A stretch of DNA of 64,000 nucleotides. Origin: Rhizobium sp. WYJ-E13. GTDB lineage: Bacteria > Pseudomonadota > Alphaproteobacteria > Rhizobiales > Rhizobiaceae. Shown piece by piece: positions 8,521-16,147 of this stretch; the first letter of the stretch is position 1, and the number at the start of each line of letters is the position of its first letter. The notes beneath the pieces are model-generated. The model was not told the origin of the DNA, did no database searches, and saw only the letters and a list, made by a program, of their open reading frames with translations. The translations under genes and the position numbers were made by a program. The stretch spans positions 744,001 through 808,000 of the forward strand of contig NZ_CP076853.1 in assembly GCF_018987265.1 (NCBI RefSeq). The letters run 5' to 3'.

Positions 8521-9635
8521 TTGGTCAGCATCCTTTCATAGGAGGAAAGGGCAGAGCAGGCGCCGCACTTGCCGCAGCCGGCCTTGATGTCGACGGCCTT
8601 CAAGCCGCTATCGACCAGCATCTTGGACAGCGGACCGAGGATCGAATGCATGAAATCAGGCTTCGGCGCGGGATGGCTTTCGAGCGGCGTTCCCGAAATC
8701 GGCACGAAGGGCACGACGAAAGGATAGACGCCAATAGCAACAAGCTTTTCGCAGATATCGAGGATCGCCTCGCGCGTATCGCCGAGACCGGCGAGGATAT
8801 AGGTCGAGACCTGCCCGCGCCCGAAGACCTCGACCGCCGCCTTGAAGGAGGCCATGTATTTTGAGATCGGCACCTGCGCCTTGCCGGGCATGATGCGCTC
8901 GCGCAATTCGGGCGTGACGACTTCCAGATGCATGCCAAGCGCATCGACGCCGGCTTCCTTCATTACCGAGAACCAGATGTCGTCTTCCGGCGGCTCGCAT
9001 TGCGCCTGGATCGGCAGGTCGACGGCGGTCTTGATGGCGCGGGCGCTGTCTGCAAGGATCGAAGCGCCGCGATCCGGCCCCTTCGGCGTACCCGTCGTCA
9101 TCACCATATGCTTGACGCCATCGAGCTCGACGGCAGCCTTGGCGACTTCCGCCAGCTGCGCCGGCGTCTTGTGGGCGACGGTGCGACCGGCCGCCAGCGA
9201 CTGGCCGATGGCGCAGAACTGACAGGTCTTGGTGCGGCTTTGATAGCGGATGCATGTCTGCAGCACCGTGGTCGCCAGCACGTCGCGGCCATGCAGCACG
9301 GCAATCTGCGAATAGGGAATGCCGTCGGCCGTGCTGCGCTCGTAGAAACGCGGACGCAGCGGGAAGGACACTTCGCCGAGCACGCGCCCGTCGCGGCTGA
9401 TGCGGCTGCGGCCTTCCTCGTCAGGCTTGTCGACCAGATAGGGGCTTTCGAAGGCCGGCGCAGTATGAACCGGCACCATCACGGTCATGCCGTCGATGGT
9501 CAGCGCCTTGTGGTCGGAAGGGCCGGCGCCGCCGCGGCGGCTCTCATGCCCCGCCTTGGGATCAACGAGCCTGGCTCCGAAGGACTGCAACTCGTTGATC
9601 AGCGTCTCGGTCGGCAGAAACGTCGTGTTTTCCAT
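8517..9635 (-). CDS. nitD: MSMEG_0568-type radical SAM protein
   Basis: The 372-residue protein is recognised as the radical SAM member of Nit1C clusters. The canonical CX3CX2C is replaced by C128-X9-C138-X2-C141, an Elp3-like spacing. The GE-like and beta-strand motifs follow ([24 protein letters not shown]), and a second cysteine set C354-X2-C357-X2-C360 near the C-terminus may hold an auxiliary cluster. The protein would use a 4Fe-4S cluster and SAM for radical chemistry on an unknown substrate. The ATG at 9635 has CAGGAACC upstream and lies inside the 3' end of nitC, a 74-base overlap. Confidence 0.87.
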   Translation of the reverse strand: MENTTFLPTETLINELQSFGARLVDPKAGHESRRGGAGPSDHKALTIDGMTVMVPVHTAPAFESPYLVDKPDEEGRSRISRDGRVLGEVSFPLRPRFYERSTADGIPYSQIAVLHGRDVLATTVLQTCIRYQSRTKTCQFCAIGQSLAAGRTVAHKTPAQLAEVAKAAVELDGVKHMVMTTGTPKGPDRGASILADSARAIKTAVDLPIQAQCEPPEDDIWFSVMKEAGVDALGMHLEVVTPELRERIMPGKAQVPISKYMASFKAAVEVFGRGQVSTYILAGLGDTREAILDICEKLVAIGVYPFVVPFVPISGTPLESHPAPKPDFMHSILGPLSKMLVDSGLKAVDIKAGCGKCGACSALSSYERMLTK

Positions 9636-10602
9636 CGGTCTTGGTTCCTGTGTCTGTTTCGAAGGAATGTGCGGAGCCGACCATCGGCTGGGTGGCGCGG
9701 CCGTCCATGACGAGGTGCAGCAGTTCGGGCCGGGCATAGTGGCCGACCGAATCCATCATCCGCTTGCGCTTGGTGATCAGGCTCATGTCGAGATCGGCAA
9801 TCAGGATGCCTTCGCCCTCGGTGATCGGCGGCGCCAGATGCTTGCCCTCGGGCGAGACGATCGCCGTCATGCAGCCGCCGCGCAGCGCCTTCTGCAGTCC
9901 CTGGTCGGGCGTGATGGAATTGATCTGCTCCTCGGTCAGCCAGCCGGTGGCATTGACGACGAAGCAGCCGCTTTCGAGCGCATGATGGCGGATCGTCACT
10001 TCCATCTGCTCGGCAAAGATCGGCCCGACCATCGATCCCGGAAACTGGGCGATATGGATTTCCTCGTGCTGGGCCATCAGCGCGTAGCGGGCGAGCGGAT
10101 TGTAGTGCTCCCAGCAGGCCAGCGCCCCGAGCCGCCCGACGTGGCTGTCGACCACCATCAACCCGGATGCATCACCCTGGCCCCAGATCATCCGCTCGTG
10201 ATAGGTCGGCGTGATCTTGCGGCGCTTGAGGATGAGCCTGCCGTCGGCATCGAAGAGAAGCTGGCTGTTGTAGAGCGAGCCGTGATCGCGCTCATTGACG
10301 CCGAGCGCCACGACGATGCCGTGTTCGCGGGCCGCCGCCGCGACCGCGTCGGTGGCGACACTCGGAACGGTGACGGCCTCTTCATAAAGGCGCAGATGTT
10401 CGCGGCCTGAGAGAACCGGCGGCAGGACGAAGGAGAAATAGGGATACCAGGGAACGAAAGTCTCCGGAAAGACGATGATCTCGGCGCCCTTGGCGGCCGC
10501 CTCGCGAATGGTCTCCAGCACGCGCGCCAGCGTCTTTTCGCGTGATGTCAGGTCCGGCGCGATCTGCGCGGCTGCGGCCCGGACGGTCTTGTTCTTCTCC
10601 AT
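9562..10602 (-). CDS. nitC: Nit1 subfamily nitrilase (Nit6803-like)
   Basis: A 346-residue carbon-nitrogen hydrolase that converts nitriles to carboxylic acid and ammonia. The catalytic triad is visible: E47 in [11 protein letters not shown]129 in [12 protein letters not shown], and C163 in [13 protein letters not shown]. Length equals that of bacterial Nit1 enzymes such as the Synechocystis enzyme. In Pseudomonas, the homologous gene of the Nit1C cluster is required for growth on cyanide as nitrogen source (recalled literature). The ribosome site AGAAGGA precedes the ATG. The last 24 codons overlap nitD in another frame. Confidence 0.93.
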   Translation of the reverse strand: MEKNKTVRAAAAQIAPDLTSREKTLARVLETIREAAAKGAEIIVFPETFVPWYPYFSFVLPPVLSGREHLRLYEEAVTVPSVATDAVAAAAREHGIVVALGVNERDHGSLYNSQLLFDADGRLILKRRKITPTYHERMIWGQGDASGLMVVDSHVGRLGALACWEHYNPLARYALMAQHEEIHIAQFPGSMVGPIFAEQMEVTIRHHALESGCFVVNATGWLTEEQINSITPDQGLQKALRGGCMTAIVSPEGKHLAPPITEGEGILIADLDMSLITKRKRMMDSVGHYARPELLHLVMDGRATQPMVGSAHSFETDTGTKTDGKHDVSADRDADQRVAVLRSQAR

Positions 10603-10626
10603 GACGAAATCCTTCTGGTGGTGTGG

Positions 10627-10655
10627 GGGAGGCGGGCGAGGGAAGCTCGCCTCCC
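10627..10655 (-). other. Stem-loop between nitB and nitC
   Basis: GGGAGGCG (10627-10634) and CGCCTCCC (10648-10655) are perfect complements, 13 bases apart, in the only sizeable gap (84 bases) inside the operon. There is no T-run, so it is more likely an RNA-stability or partial-attenuation element that raises nitB over downstream genes than a full terminator. Confidence 0.4.
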
Positions 10656-10686
10656 GAACGTGCCTTGCGACAGCGTTCCCGCTGGG

Positions 10687-11169
10687 TCAGAGCGTCCAGG
10701 TGTCGAGGATGAAGGCGCCGTCGCGGCGGTGGATCAGGATCATATCCAGCACGTCGAGCGGGCTGATCGGGCGGATGCCGGGGATCAGCGACTGTTCGCC
10801 ATGGCCGTAGAGCGCCTGCAGCGCGAAGCGGCAGGCATAGACCTTGCCGCCTTCTTCCATGAAACCCTTGATCTGGTTGTTGAAGTTGAGATGCCCGGGG
10901 AAGGCTTCCGCGCCGAGTTTGGGAAAGCCACGCTGCACGCCGAGCGTGACGCCGGGGCCATAGAGCAGCACGGAGGTTTCGAAGCCCTTGCGCTTCAGGC
11001 GTTTGGCCTGCAGCAGGTTCACGAGACCGATCGATCCTTCGAAGGCGACGGTGTGGAAGGTGATGAGGGCTTTCTCACCCTCCTTGGCCTGGACGTCTTC
11101 GAAGACCTTCTCTTCGTAATCGACGAAGAAGTCTCCATCTGCGTGGGCCGGTGCGGTAACTGCGGGCAT
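10687..11169 (-). CDS. nitB: MSMEG_0572/Sll0783-type nitrogen-starvation protein (DsrE-like), first gene of Nit1C
   Basis: A 160-residue protein with a DsrE/peroxiredoxin-like alpha/beta appearance ([41 protein letters not shown]). It is the small conserved protein that begins Nit1C clusters and is described in databases as an MSMEG_0572/Sll0783 nitrogen starvation response protein. Only one cysteine (in KVYACRFAL) is present. As first gene of the operon it lies 44 bases after the predicted sigma-54 transcription start. Role unknown; in cyanobacteria the sll0783 homologue is strongly induced on nitrogen depletion (recalled). Confidence 0.83.
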   Translation of the reverse strand: MPAVTAPAHADGDFFVDYEEKVFEDVQAKEGEKALITFHTVAFEGSIGLVNLLQAKRLKRKGFETSVLLYGPGVTLGVQRGFPKLGAEAFPGHLNFNNQIKGFMEEGGKVYACRFALQALYGHGEQSLIPGIRPISPLDVLDMILIHRRDGAFILDTWTL

Positions 11170-11222
11170 GAATGGCTCCTGTGTTTGAAGTCAGGCCCCT
11201 CTCGCGGGGTACAGCCATTGAG

Positions 11223-11240
11223 TTGCAAGCACCGTGCCAA
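11223..11240 (-). promoter_or_regulatory. Sigma-54 (RpoN) promoter of the Nit1C operon
   Basis: On the minus strand the sequence reads TTGGCAC-GGTGC-TTGCAA. This is an exact match to the -24/-12 consensus TGGCAC-N5-TTGCA, with GG and GC ten bases apart. Transcription would begin near 11213, leaving about 44 untranslated bases before nitB. It implies dependence on an enhancer-binding activator, most plausibly NtrC under nitrogen limitation; none is encoded in the window. Confidence 0.85.
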
Positions 11241-11279
11241 ATTGACTTTGCACAAATAGCAGTCAATTCATGCGAAAAA

Positions 11280-11451
11280 GCATTCAATTATGCATTCAAT
11301 TTTGGAGTGAGACGGAACTGGCGCCAATTTAGCAAGCATTTCTGTGCAAAAAATGCATGCAGGCGTGCTGGAAATGAATGCAGTCAAAATGCAATCAATA
11401 TAAGGAAGATCTCCGCATCGCGGAACGTGCCAGTCTCAAATGCGGCATTCA
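11280..11451. promoter_or_regulatory. GCATTCA repeats in the nitB-MocR intergenic region
   Basis: Two copies of GCATTCAATT in tandem (11280-11289 and 11292-11301, period 12) are followed by an inverted copy, TGAATGCA (11375-11382), and another direct copy, GCATTCA (11445-11451). The region is much richer in AT than the genes on either side. Repeated direct half-sites near one helical turn apart are typical MocR targets, so these are candidate sites for the regulator at 11570 or for an enhancer-binding protein acting on the sigma-54 promoter. Confidence 0.5.
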
Positions 11452-11502
11452 GTCATCCGTCAGGCTCTTATTGGCCGACGTTTTTGCGTGACAGGCGAAA
11501 TA

Positions 11503-11573
11503 TGCAACAATATACGGTCAATGTCGACGGGAAACCCTTCTGCGTCGATCACGAATTGCGGATCATGAAATGA
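11503..11573 (+). CDS. Possible 23-residue leader peptide overlapping the MocR start
   Basis: An ATG at 11503, with a modest AGG ribosome site about eight bases upstream, opens a reading frame beginning MQQYTVNVDGKPFC and ending in a TGA that overlaps the MocR ATG as ATGA. The MocR gene has only a weak ribosome site of its own, so translational coupling would make sense. There is no homology evidence; chance is a real alternative. Confidence 0.3.
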
Positions 11574-12973
11574 AAGATTGGCATCCCGACCTCGGTCGTT
11601 CCTCAAGCCCCCGTTACATGGCCATTGCCGATCTGATCGAAATGGATCTGAGAAGTGGCGTGCTGGCGGTGGGGGATAGGCTGCCGCCGCAGCGGGAGCT
11701 TGCCAAGCGCCTTAACATCGATTTCACCACGGTCGCGCGCGGTTATGTCGAGGCGCAGAAGCGCGGCCTAGTAGACTCTCATGTCGGCCGCGGCACCTTC
11801 GTCACCGGCGGGCAGGACCGCGAGCGCCGGGGCTTCATGTCCGATGCCGCGCCCGATCCGCGCCGCTCTTCGGTGGTTGACTTCTCGATGAACCTGCCGC
11901 CCGAGCCTGATGATCAGGACCTGATCGCCCGCATGCGCGAGGGCATGTCGGCCGTGGCGACCAATCTTATCCCTTTGCTGCGTTACCAGGGCTTCGGCGG
12001 CTCGGGCATGGACAAGGAAGCTGCTGCCGCCTGGCTCAGCCGTCGCGGACTGGTGCCCTCGCAGGAGCGCATCTTCGTCACGCCGGGCGCGCATCCGGCG
12101 CTGCTCGCGATCTTCGGCCTGCTGGCAAAGCCCGGCGAGATCGTATTGTCGGAAAACATCACCTATCCCGGCATGCGCTCGATCGCCGCCCAATTGCGGC
12201 TCAATCTCTCGGGCCTGCCAATGGATGAGGAGGGCATCCTGCCGGATGCCTTTGCCGAGGCCTGCGAGCGGCTGCAGCCGAAGGCCCTCTATCTCAATCC
12301 GACGCTGCAAAACCCGCTGACGCTGACCATTCCGGAAAAGCGCCGCGAGGAAATCGCCGCCGTCGCCCGCAAATATCATGTGCCCATCGTTGAGGACGAC
12401 GCCTACGGCTTCATTCCGCTGCACGGCCCGCCGCCGCTGGCGGCAATAGCGCCTGACCTGACCTGGCATATCGGCGGCCTCGCCAAATGCATCGGCGCCG
12501 GGTTGCGCCTTGCCTATGTGGTCGCGCCGGACACCAAGGCGATCTGGCCCTTCGTCAGCGCCATGCGCACCAATAATGTCATGGCCTCGCCAATGAACGT
12601 GGCGCTGGCCACCCGCTGGATCGAGGACGGCACGGCAGACACGATCCTGCGCTTCATCCGCGCGGAGGCGGGTGCCCGCCAGCAGATGGTGGCGAATATC
12701 CTGCCCGACGGCAGCTACAGGGCCGATCCGATCAGCTTCAACATCTGGCTGCCGCTGATGAATGGCTGGACCCGCTCGACCTTCGGCAGCCATATGCGCT
12801 CCTCCGGCATTGGTGTGGTCGCAAGTGACGTCTTCACTGTCGAAGGTGCTGCCCCCGAAGCCGTGCGCGTCTGTCTTGGCGGGCCGATTTCGCGCGAAAG
12901 GCTGAAGGGCGCGCTGGACTTCATGGCGCATGCCCTGGAAGGCCCGCCGGAAATGTCCGCTTCGTTCTTCTGA
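11570..12973 (+). CDS. MocR-type (GntR HTH + aminotransferase fold) regulator divergent from Nit1C
   Basis: The 467-residue protein has a GntR winged helix at residues 14-80 (RYMAIADLIEMDLRSG, then LPPQRELAKRLNIDFTTVARGYVEA) and a fold-type I aminotransferase domain with NPTLQNPL near residue 243, EDDAYG near 275, and the PLP lysine at K306 in IGGLAKCIGAGLRLAYV. All motifs for PLP binding are intact. The gene is divergent from nitB across 400 bases that contain GCATTCA repeats, so it is the likely local regulator of the nitrilase operon. In Pseudomonas the cluster regulator is instead an NtrC-type protein (recalled), so this arrangement differs. Confidence 0.88.
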   Translation: MKDWHPDLGRSSSPRYMAIADLIEMDLRSGVLAVGDRLPPQRELAKRLNIDFTTVARGYVEAQKRGLVDSHVGRGTFVTGGQDRERRGFMSDAAPDPRRSSVVDFSMNLPPEPDDQDLIARMREGMSAVATNLIPLLRYQGFGGSGMDKEAAAAWLSRRGLVPSQERIFVTPGAHPALLAIFGLLAKPGEIVLSENITYPGMRSIAAQLRLNLSGLPMDEEGILPDAFAEACERLQPKALYLNPTLQNPLTLTIPEKRREEIAAVARKYHVPIVEDDAYGFIPLHGPPPLAAIAPDLTWHIGGLAKCIGAGLRLAYVVAPDTKAIWPFVSAMRTNNVMASPMNVALATRWIEDGTADTILRFIRAEAGARQQMVANILPDGSYRADPISFNIWLPLMNGWTRSTFGSHMRSSGIGVVASDVFTVEGAAPEAVRVCLGGPISRERLKGALDFMAHALEGPPEMSASFF

Positions 12974-13030
12974 GCTGAAGTCATCTGGCCGGCAGTTCCG
13001 CCTTCTGTCTTCAGTTCAATTAATAAAGAC

Positions 13031-13162
13031 CCCGCCCCAAACCCCTCCCCACAAGGGGGGGGTTAACCTGCTGCGCCCATCTCTCACTTCTTCAATGTTT
13101 CAGGCTGGGCGAGGCAGTGCCGCGGGCTAGCCCCTCCCCCCTTGTGGGGAGGGGTTTTGGCG
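13031..13162. repeat. G/C-rich inverted repeat element in an intergenic gap
   Basis: The gap between the MocR gene and the DUF983 gene (12974-13355, no gene seen) holds two arms that are near-perfect reverse complements: CCCCTCCCCACAAGGGGGGG at 13042-13061 and its counterpart at 13131-13154, flanked by further pairing (GCCCCAAA / TTTTGGCG). Such CCCCTCCCC...GGGGAGGGG palindromes are scattered through many alphaproteobacterial genomes between genes. It could fold into a transcription-stopping hairpin after the MocR gene. Confidence 0.7.
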
Positions 13163-13355
13163 AGCGGGCAAACTTGTCCCGGCAGTGACAAATCCTCCCG
13201 CCCTCAAGCCCCGCAAACCCAATCCGCAAAATCCCTGCGTCATTCTGACGAATAGACTGGCAATCTGCTTTCAATGTAATTATATTGTATGCATACATTA
13301 TGGGCTATTGTATGGATTTTACCAAAGCCCGGCAACGTCGAAAAGCGAGATCGCC

Positions 13356-13724
13356 ATGGACACCGAATATCCTCCTCTCCCGCCGATGCAGACCGGCATC
13401 CGAGGCCGCTGCCCGCGCTGCGGACAGGGGCATATGTTCAAGGGTTTCCTCACGCTGCAGAAGGAATGCGAAGTCTGCGGGCTGGATTATTCCTTCGCCG
13501 ATCCGGCCGACGGCCCGGCCTTCTTCGTGATCTGCTTCGCCTGCGTGCCGAGCGTGCTGCTCGGCGTCTGGCTGGAAGTCGCCTTCTCCGCGCCGCTCTG
13601 GGTCCAGCTTCTGGTCACCGGCCCCTTTATGTTCGCCACCTGTATTCCGCCATTGAGGCCGCTGAAGGGATGGCTGGTGGCAAGTCAGTATTTCTACAAG
13701 GCGGAAGAGGGCAAGCTCGCCTGA
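13356..13724 (+). CDS. DUF983 family membrane protein
   Basis: The 122-residue protein has an N-terminal zinc-ribbon-like pair, CPRCGQGHMFKGFL and CEVCGLDYSFADPADGPAFFV, followed by two transmembrane segments (about 62-83 and 89-108). That is the full pattern of DUF983 proteins in alphaproteobacteria, whose function is unknown. The start at 13356 removes an implausible upstream extension through AT-rich DNA; the ribosome site (AAAAGCGAG) is weak. It stands alone between two intergenic regions. Confidence 0.82.
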   Translation: MDTEYPPLPPMQTGIRGRCPRCGQGHMFKGFLTLQKECEVCGLDYSFADPADGPAFFVICFACVPSVLLGVWLEVAFSAPLWVQLLVTGPFMFATCIPPLRPLKGWLVASQYFYKAEEGKLA

Positions 13725-13858
13725 GGCGCGCCGCGCTTAGAAGAGTGCCGATTGAAATGTGAAGGCTGTTCGAGATCCTCGATCAGCCTTTTTACTATGG
13801 GCAGGGCAGGCGCTCATCCCGAAGCCAAGATGTCGCAGGCGGCCTCTATCGAAAGTTC

Positions 13859-13887
13859 TTGCAATCATTGTACCGATAAGTACAATG
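13859..13887 (+). promoter_or_regulatory. Promoter with TetR-type operator before the NTF2-like gene
   Basis: A perfect 8-bp inverted repeat, CATTGTAC-N6-GTACAATG (13866-13887), fills the space between a -35-like TTGCAA (13859-13864) and a -10-like TACAAT (13881-13886) separated by 16 bases. A repressor bound there would block RNA polymerase. The TetR-family gene two positions downstream is the obvious candidate, giving autorepression of the two-gene unit. Confidence 0.65.
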
Positions 13888-13924
13888 CAAAACGAAAGGT
13901 ACAGTCCAGCAAAGGAGACAAGAC

Positions 13925-14386
13925 ATGCCTGCACCGCTTCCCCCCTTCACCCATGAAAGCGCAATCCAGAAGGTTCGCCTTGCGGAAGACGGCTGGAACA
14001 GCCGCGATCCGCAGCGCGTCTCTCTCGCCTATTCGCCCGACAGCCAGTGGCGGAACCGCGCCGAATTCGTCACCGGCCGCGCCGATATTGTCGCCTTCTT
14101 GGCCCGCAAGTGGGCGAAAGAGCTGGATTATCGGCTGATCAAGGAGCTTTGGGCTTTCACCGACAATCGCATCGCCGTGCGCTTTGCCTATGAATGGCAT
14201 GACGACAGCAAAAACTGGTTCCGCTCCTACGGCAACGAGAATTGGGAATTCGATGCCGAGGGCTTGATGCAGCGCCGTTTCGCCTGCATCAACGATCTGC
14301 CGATCAAGGAATCGGATCGCAAGTTCCACTGGCCGCTCGGCCGGCGGCCCGACGACCATCCGGGCCTTTCCGACCTCGGCCTTTAA
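13925..14386 (+). CDS. NTF2-like (DUF1348) family protein
   Basis: A 153-residue soluble protein of the SnoaL/NTF2-like cone fold, recognised by [52 protein letters not shown] and [22 protein letters not shown], the signature of the DUF1348 group. Members bind small hydrophobic ligands or act as small isomerases, but no activity can be assigned here. A strong AAAGGAG site precedes the ATG. It sits between the palindromic operator and the TetR gene, so it is the likely target of that repressor. Confidence 0.85.
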   Translation: MPAPLPPFTHESAIQKVRLAEDGWNSRDPQRVSLAYSPDSQWRNRAEFVTGRADIVAFLARKWAKELDYRLIKELWAFTDNRIAVRFAYEWHDDSKNWFRSYGNENWEFDAEGLMQRRFACINDLPIKESDRKFHWPLGRRPDDHPGLSDLGL

Positions 14387-14411
14387 GGCCAAGGTGACCC
14401 AAAGGTGATGT

Positions 14412-14978
14412 GTGAAGACCGTTTATGAACGTGCCGATGTCGTGCCGCTGCTCGCAGAGATCTTCCGCGAGCTCGGCTACGAGGGCACGACATTGAGCCG
14501 CATCACCGAGCGCACCGGCATCGGCAAGGGCAGCCTCTATCACTTCTTTCCCGGTGGGAAGGAGGAAATGGCGGCTGCCGTCCTTGCCGATGTCGACGCC
14601 TGGTTCGAACGCGCTATCTACGAGCCGCTGCGCCGTGACGATGCCGGGACGGCGATCGATGCGATGTGGGCGAATGTGATGGATTATTTCCGCTCCGGCG
14701 GCCGCATCTGCCTCGTCGGCGCCTTTGCGCTGGACGAGACACGCCAGCGTTTTTCGCTGGTCATCCGGGATTATTTCGTCCGCTGGATCGAGGCGCTGCG
14801 CCAGGCGCTGGTCCGCGCCGGCTGCGATGAGGGTACTGCGCTCGCCGCGGCTGAAGAGGCGGTATCCGGCATTCAGGGCGCGCTAGTGCTCTCGCGGGCG
14901 CTGGACGACAAGGATATGTTCCGCAGAACGCTGGACCGGTTGGCCGACAGGCTGGCTGCAGCGAAACTTGAGGGATAG
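14412..14978 (+). CDS. TetR/AcrR family transcriptional regulator
   Basis: The 188-residue protein starts at a GTG and has the TetR HTH in its first 50 residues: LAEIFRELGYEGTTLSRITERTGIGKGSLYHFFPGGKEEM. The all-helical C-terminal ligand domain (residues 55-185) is of the usual TetR_C type. It lies 25 bases after the NTF2-like gene and is probably co-transcribed with it from the promoter at 13859-13887, which carries a matching dimer operator. The ligand is unknown; the neighbour suggests a small organic compound or electrophile. Confidence 0.88.
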   Translation: MKTVYERADVVPLLAEIFRELGYEGTTLSRITERTGIGKGSLYHFFPGGKEEMAAAVLADVDAWFERAIYEPLRRDDAGTAIDAMWANVMDYFRSGGRICLVGAFALDETRQRFSLVIRDYFVRWIEALRQALVRAGCDEGTALAAAEEAVSGIQGALVLSRALDDKDMFRRTLDRLADRLAAAKLEG

Positions 14979-15041
14979 GCGGTGGCCGCTACGTCGGCAA
15001 GAGCACGAATGCTGCAGACTCGGGAACCGCGGGTGAGGGGC

Positions 15042-15115
15042 CTACAGCATCGGCCCGAAAATCGGAATCGATGTTCGGGCCGCCTGATGCGTCGCTTCAA
15101 AGAGGTAGAGAGTCC
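15042..15115 (+). repeat. Rhizobial intergenic palindromic repeat, copy 1
   Basis: The sequence from ACAGCATCGGCCCGAAAATC through CCTGATGCG matches, with few differences, the reverse strand of 38050-38135. The core CGAAAATCGGAATCGAT.TTCGG is itself a palindrome. This is the widely dispersed repeat I know from Rhizobium and Agrobacterium intergenic regions. Confidence 0.75.
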
Positions 15116-15134
15116 TCACCCGGCAGGATTGTAT

Positions 15135-15269
15135 TTAAGCGTCGTTCTGCGAGGGCACGCGGACCGGGCGCGGATTCTCGCGCTGCGTGCGTACCTGGCG
15201 CCACTCGTTTTCCATCTGGTCAACGATGTGCTGGGGGATCTTGGTCGGAGTTTCTGTGCTGGTCTGCAT
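15135..15269 (-). CDS. Small conserved-looking protein (44 residues)
   Basis: The frame starts at an ATG preceded by a clear AAGAGAGG ribosome site and encodes a hydrophilic, charged 44-residue peptide (MQTSTETPTKIPQHIVDQ...) with a helical middle section and a proline-rich tail (ENPRPVRVPSQ). There is no signal sequence or membrane segment. It is convergent with the TetR gene and divergent from the GH19-like gene, and AT-rich promoter-like DNA lies upstream. I believe similar small proteins occur in other rhizobia, but I cannot prove conservation from one sequence. Confidence 0.5.
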   Translation of the reverse strand: MQTSTETPTKIPQHIVDQMENEWRQVRTQRENPRPVRVPSQNDA

Positions 15270-15426
15270 CGTATACCTCTCTTCCTCAGCAAGGGTGTGC
15301 TTACGAATTGATGCATTGCACAATAAAAACTGCGTGTAAATCTACGCCGGTCACACTTGAAACGATTTAGTTAATTTCAATCGATTAAGCTGATATTAAC
15401 CACGAAGGACCTCCGAGAAGCGTATC

Positions 15427-16050
15427 ATGACTGTCTCACTCGACCGGCAATTCTTCTTCGACACTGTGCGGCACACCCTGTTCAAGGGCAGCCTCACGCC
15501 GGCCCAGATCGAAGGCATGAACGCCATTTTCCACTACTGGGACGCGAATTTGGCTACCGCAGATCGGCGCTGGCTGGCCTATATATTGGCTACGGCCTTT
15601 CATGAGACCGCTTATACGATGCAGCCTGTGCGCGAGACGCTGGCAACAAGTGATTCGCGCGCCGTCGAGATCCTCGAGACTGCCTTTGCGTCCGGTCGGC
15701 TCTCCTGGGTGAAGACGCCTTACTGGCGACCGGATGAGGACGGCAAAAGCTGGCTCGGTCGCGGCCTCGTGCAACTGACCCACAGGCGCAATTACGAAGC
15801 GATGAGCGAGGTGACCGGCATCGATCTCGTCGCCCAGCCCGATCGCGCCATGGAAATGGTGCCGGCCGTGACGATCCTGATCGAGGGCATGCTGCGCGGC
15901 AGCTTCGCTGGCCACCGGCTTTGCGATCACCTCAATGAAGAGAAGGAGGAGTGGGTCAACGCGCGCCGCATCGTCAACGGCACCGACAGGGCGGAAAAGC
16001 TTGCCGAGTATGGCAGGACCTTCCTCGCGGCGATACGTCCCAGCGCCTGA
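15427..16050 (+). CDS. Glycoside hydrolase family 19-like lysozyme/chitinase
   Basis: The 207-residue protein resembles the COG3179 predicted chitinase/endolysin group: LAYILATAFHETAYTMQPVRE (residues 56-76, with the HE...E catalytic acids), then the substrate-binding GRGLVQLTHRRNYEAMSEVTGIDLVAQPDRAM stretch near residues 114-145. There is no signal peptide. Such enzymes cleave chitin or peptidoglycan and are usual in phage lysis cassettes and in free-living rhizobia as single genes; no holin or other phage gene lies next to it. It may be a phage remnant or a domesticated muramidase. Confidence 0.78.
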   Translation: MTVSLDRQFFFDTVRHTLFKGSLTPAQIEGMNAIFHYWDANLATADRRWLAYILATAFHETAYTMQPVRETLATSDSRAVEILETAFASGRLSWVKTPYWRPDEDGKSWLGRGLVQLTHRRNYEAMSEVTGIDLVAQPDRAMEMVPAVTILIEGMLRGSFAGHRLCDHLNEEKEEWVNARRIVNGTDRAEKLAEYGRTFLAAIRPSA

Positions 16051-16147
16051 CGCGGCACGCGCGCGGCATTGTGGCCCGGTTGAAGGCCCGGTCGGCGCGT
16101 GTTATCGCCCGGCCTGGGTTCAGAGAATTGTCACAGGAGTGTTCCGC

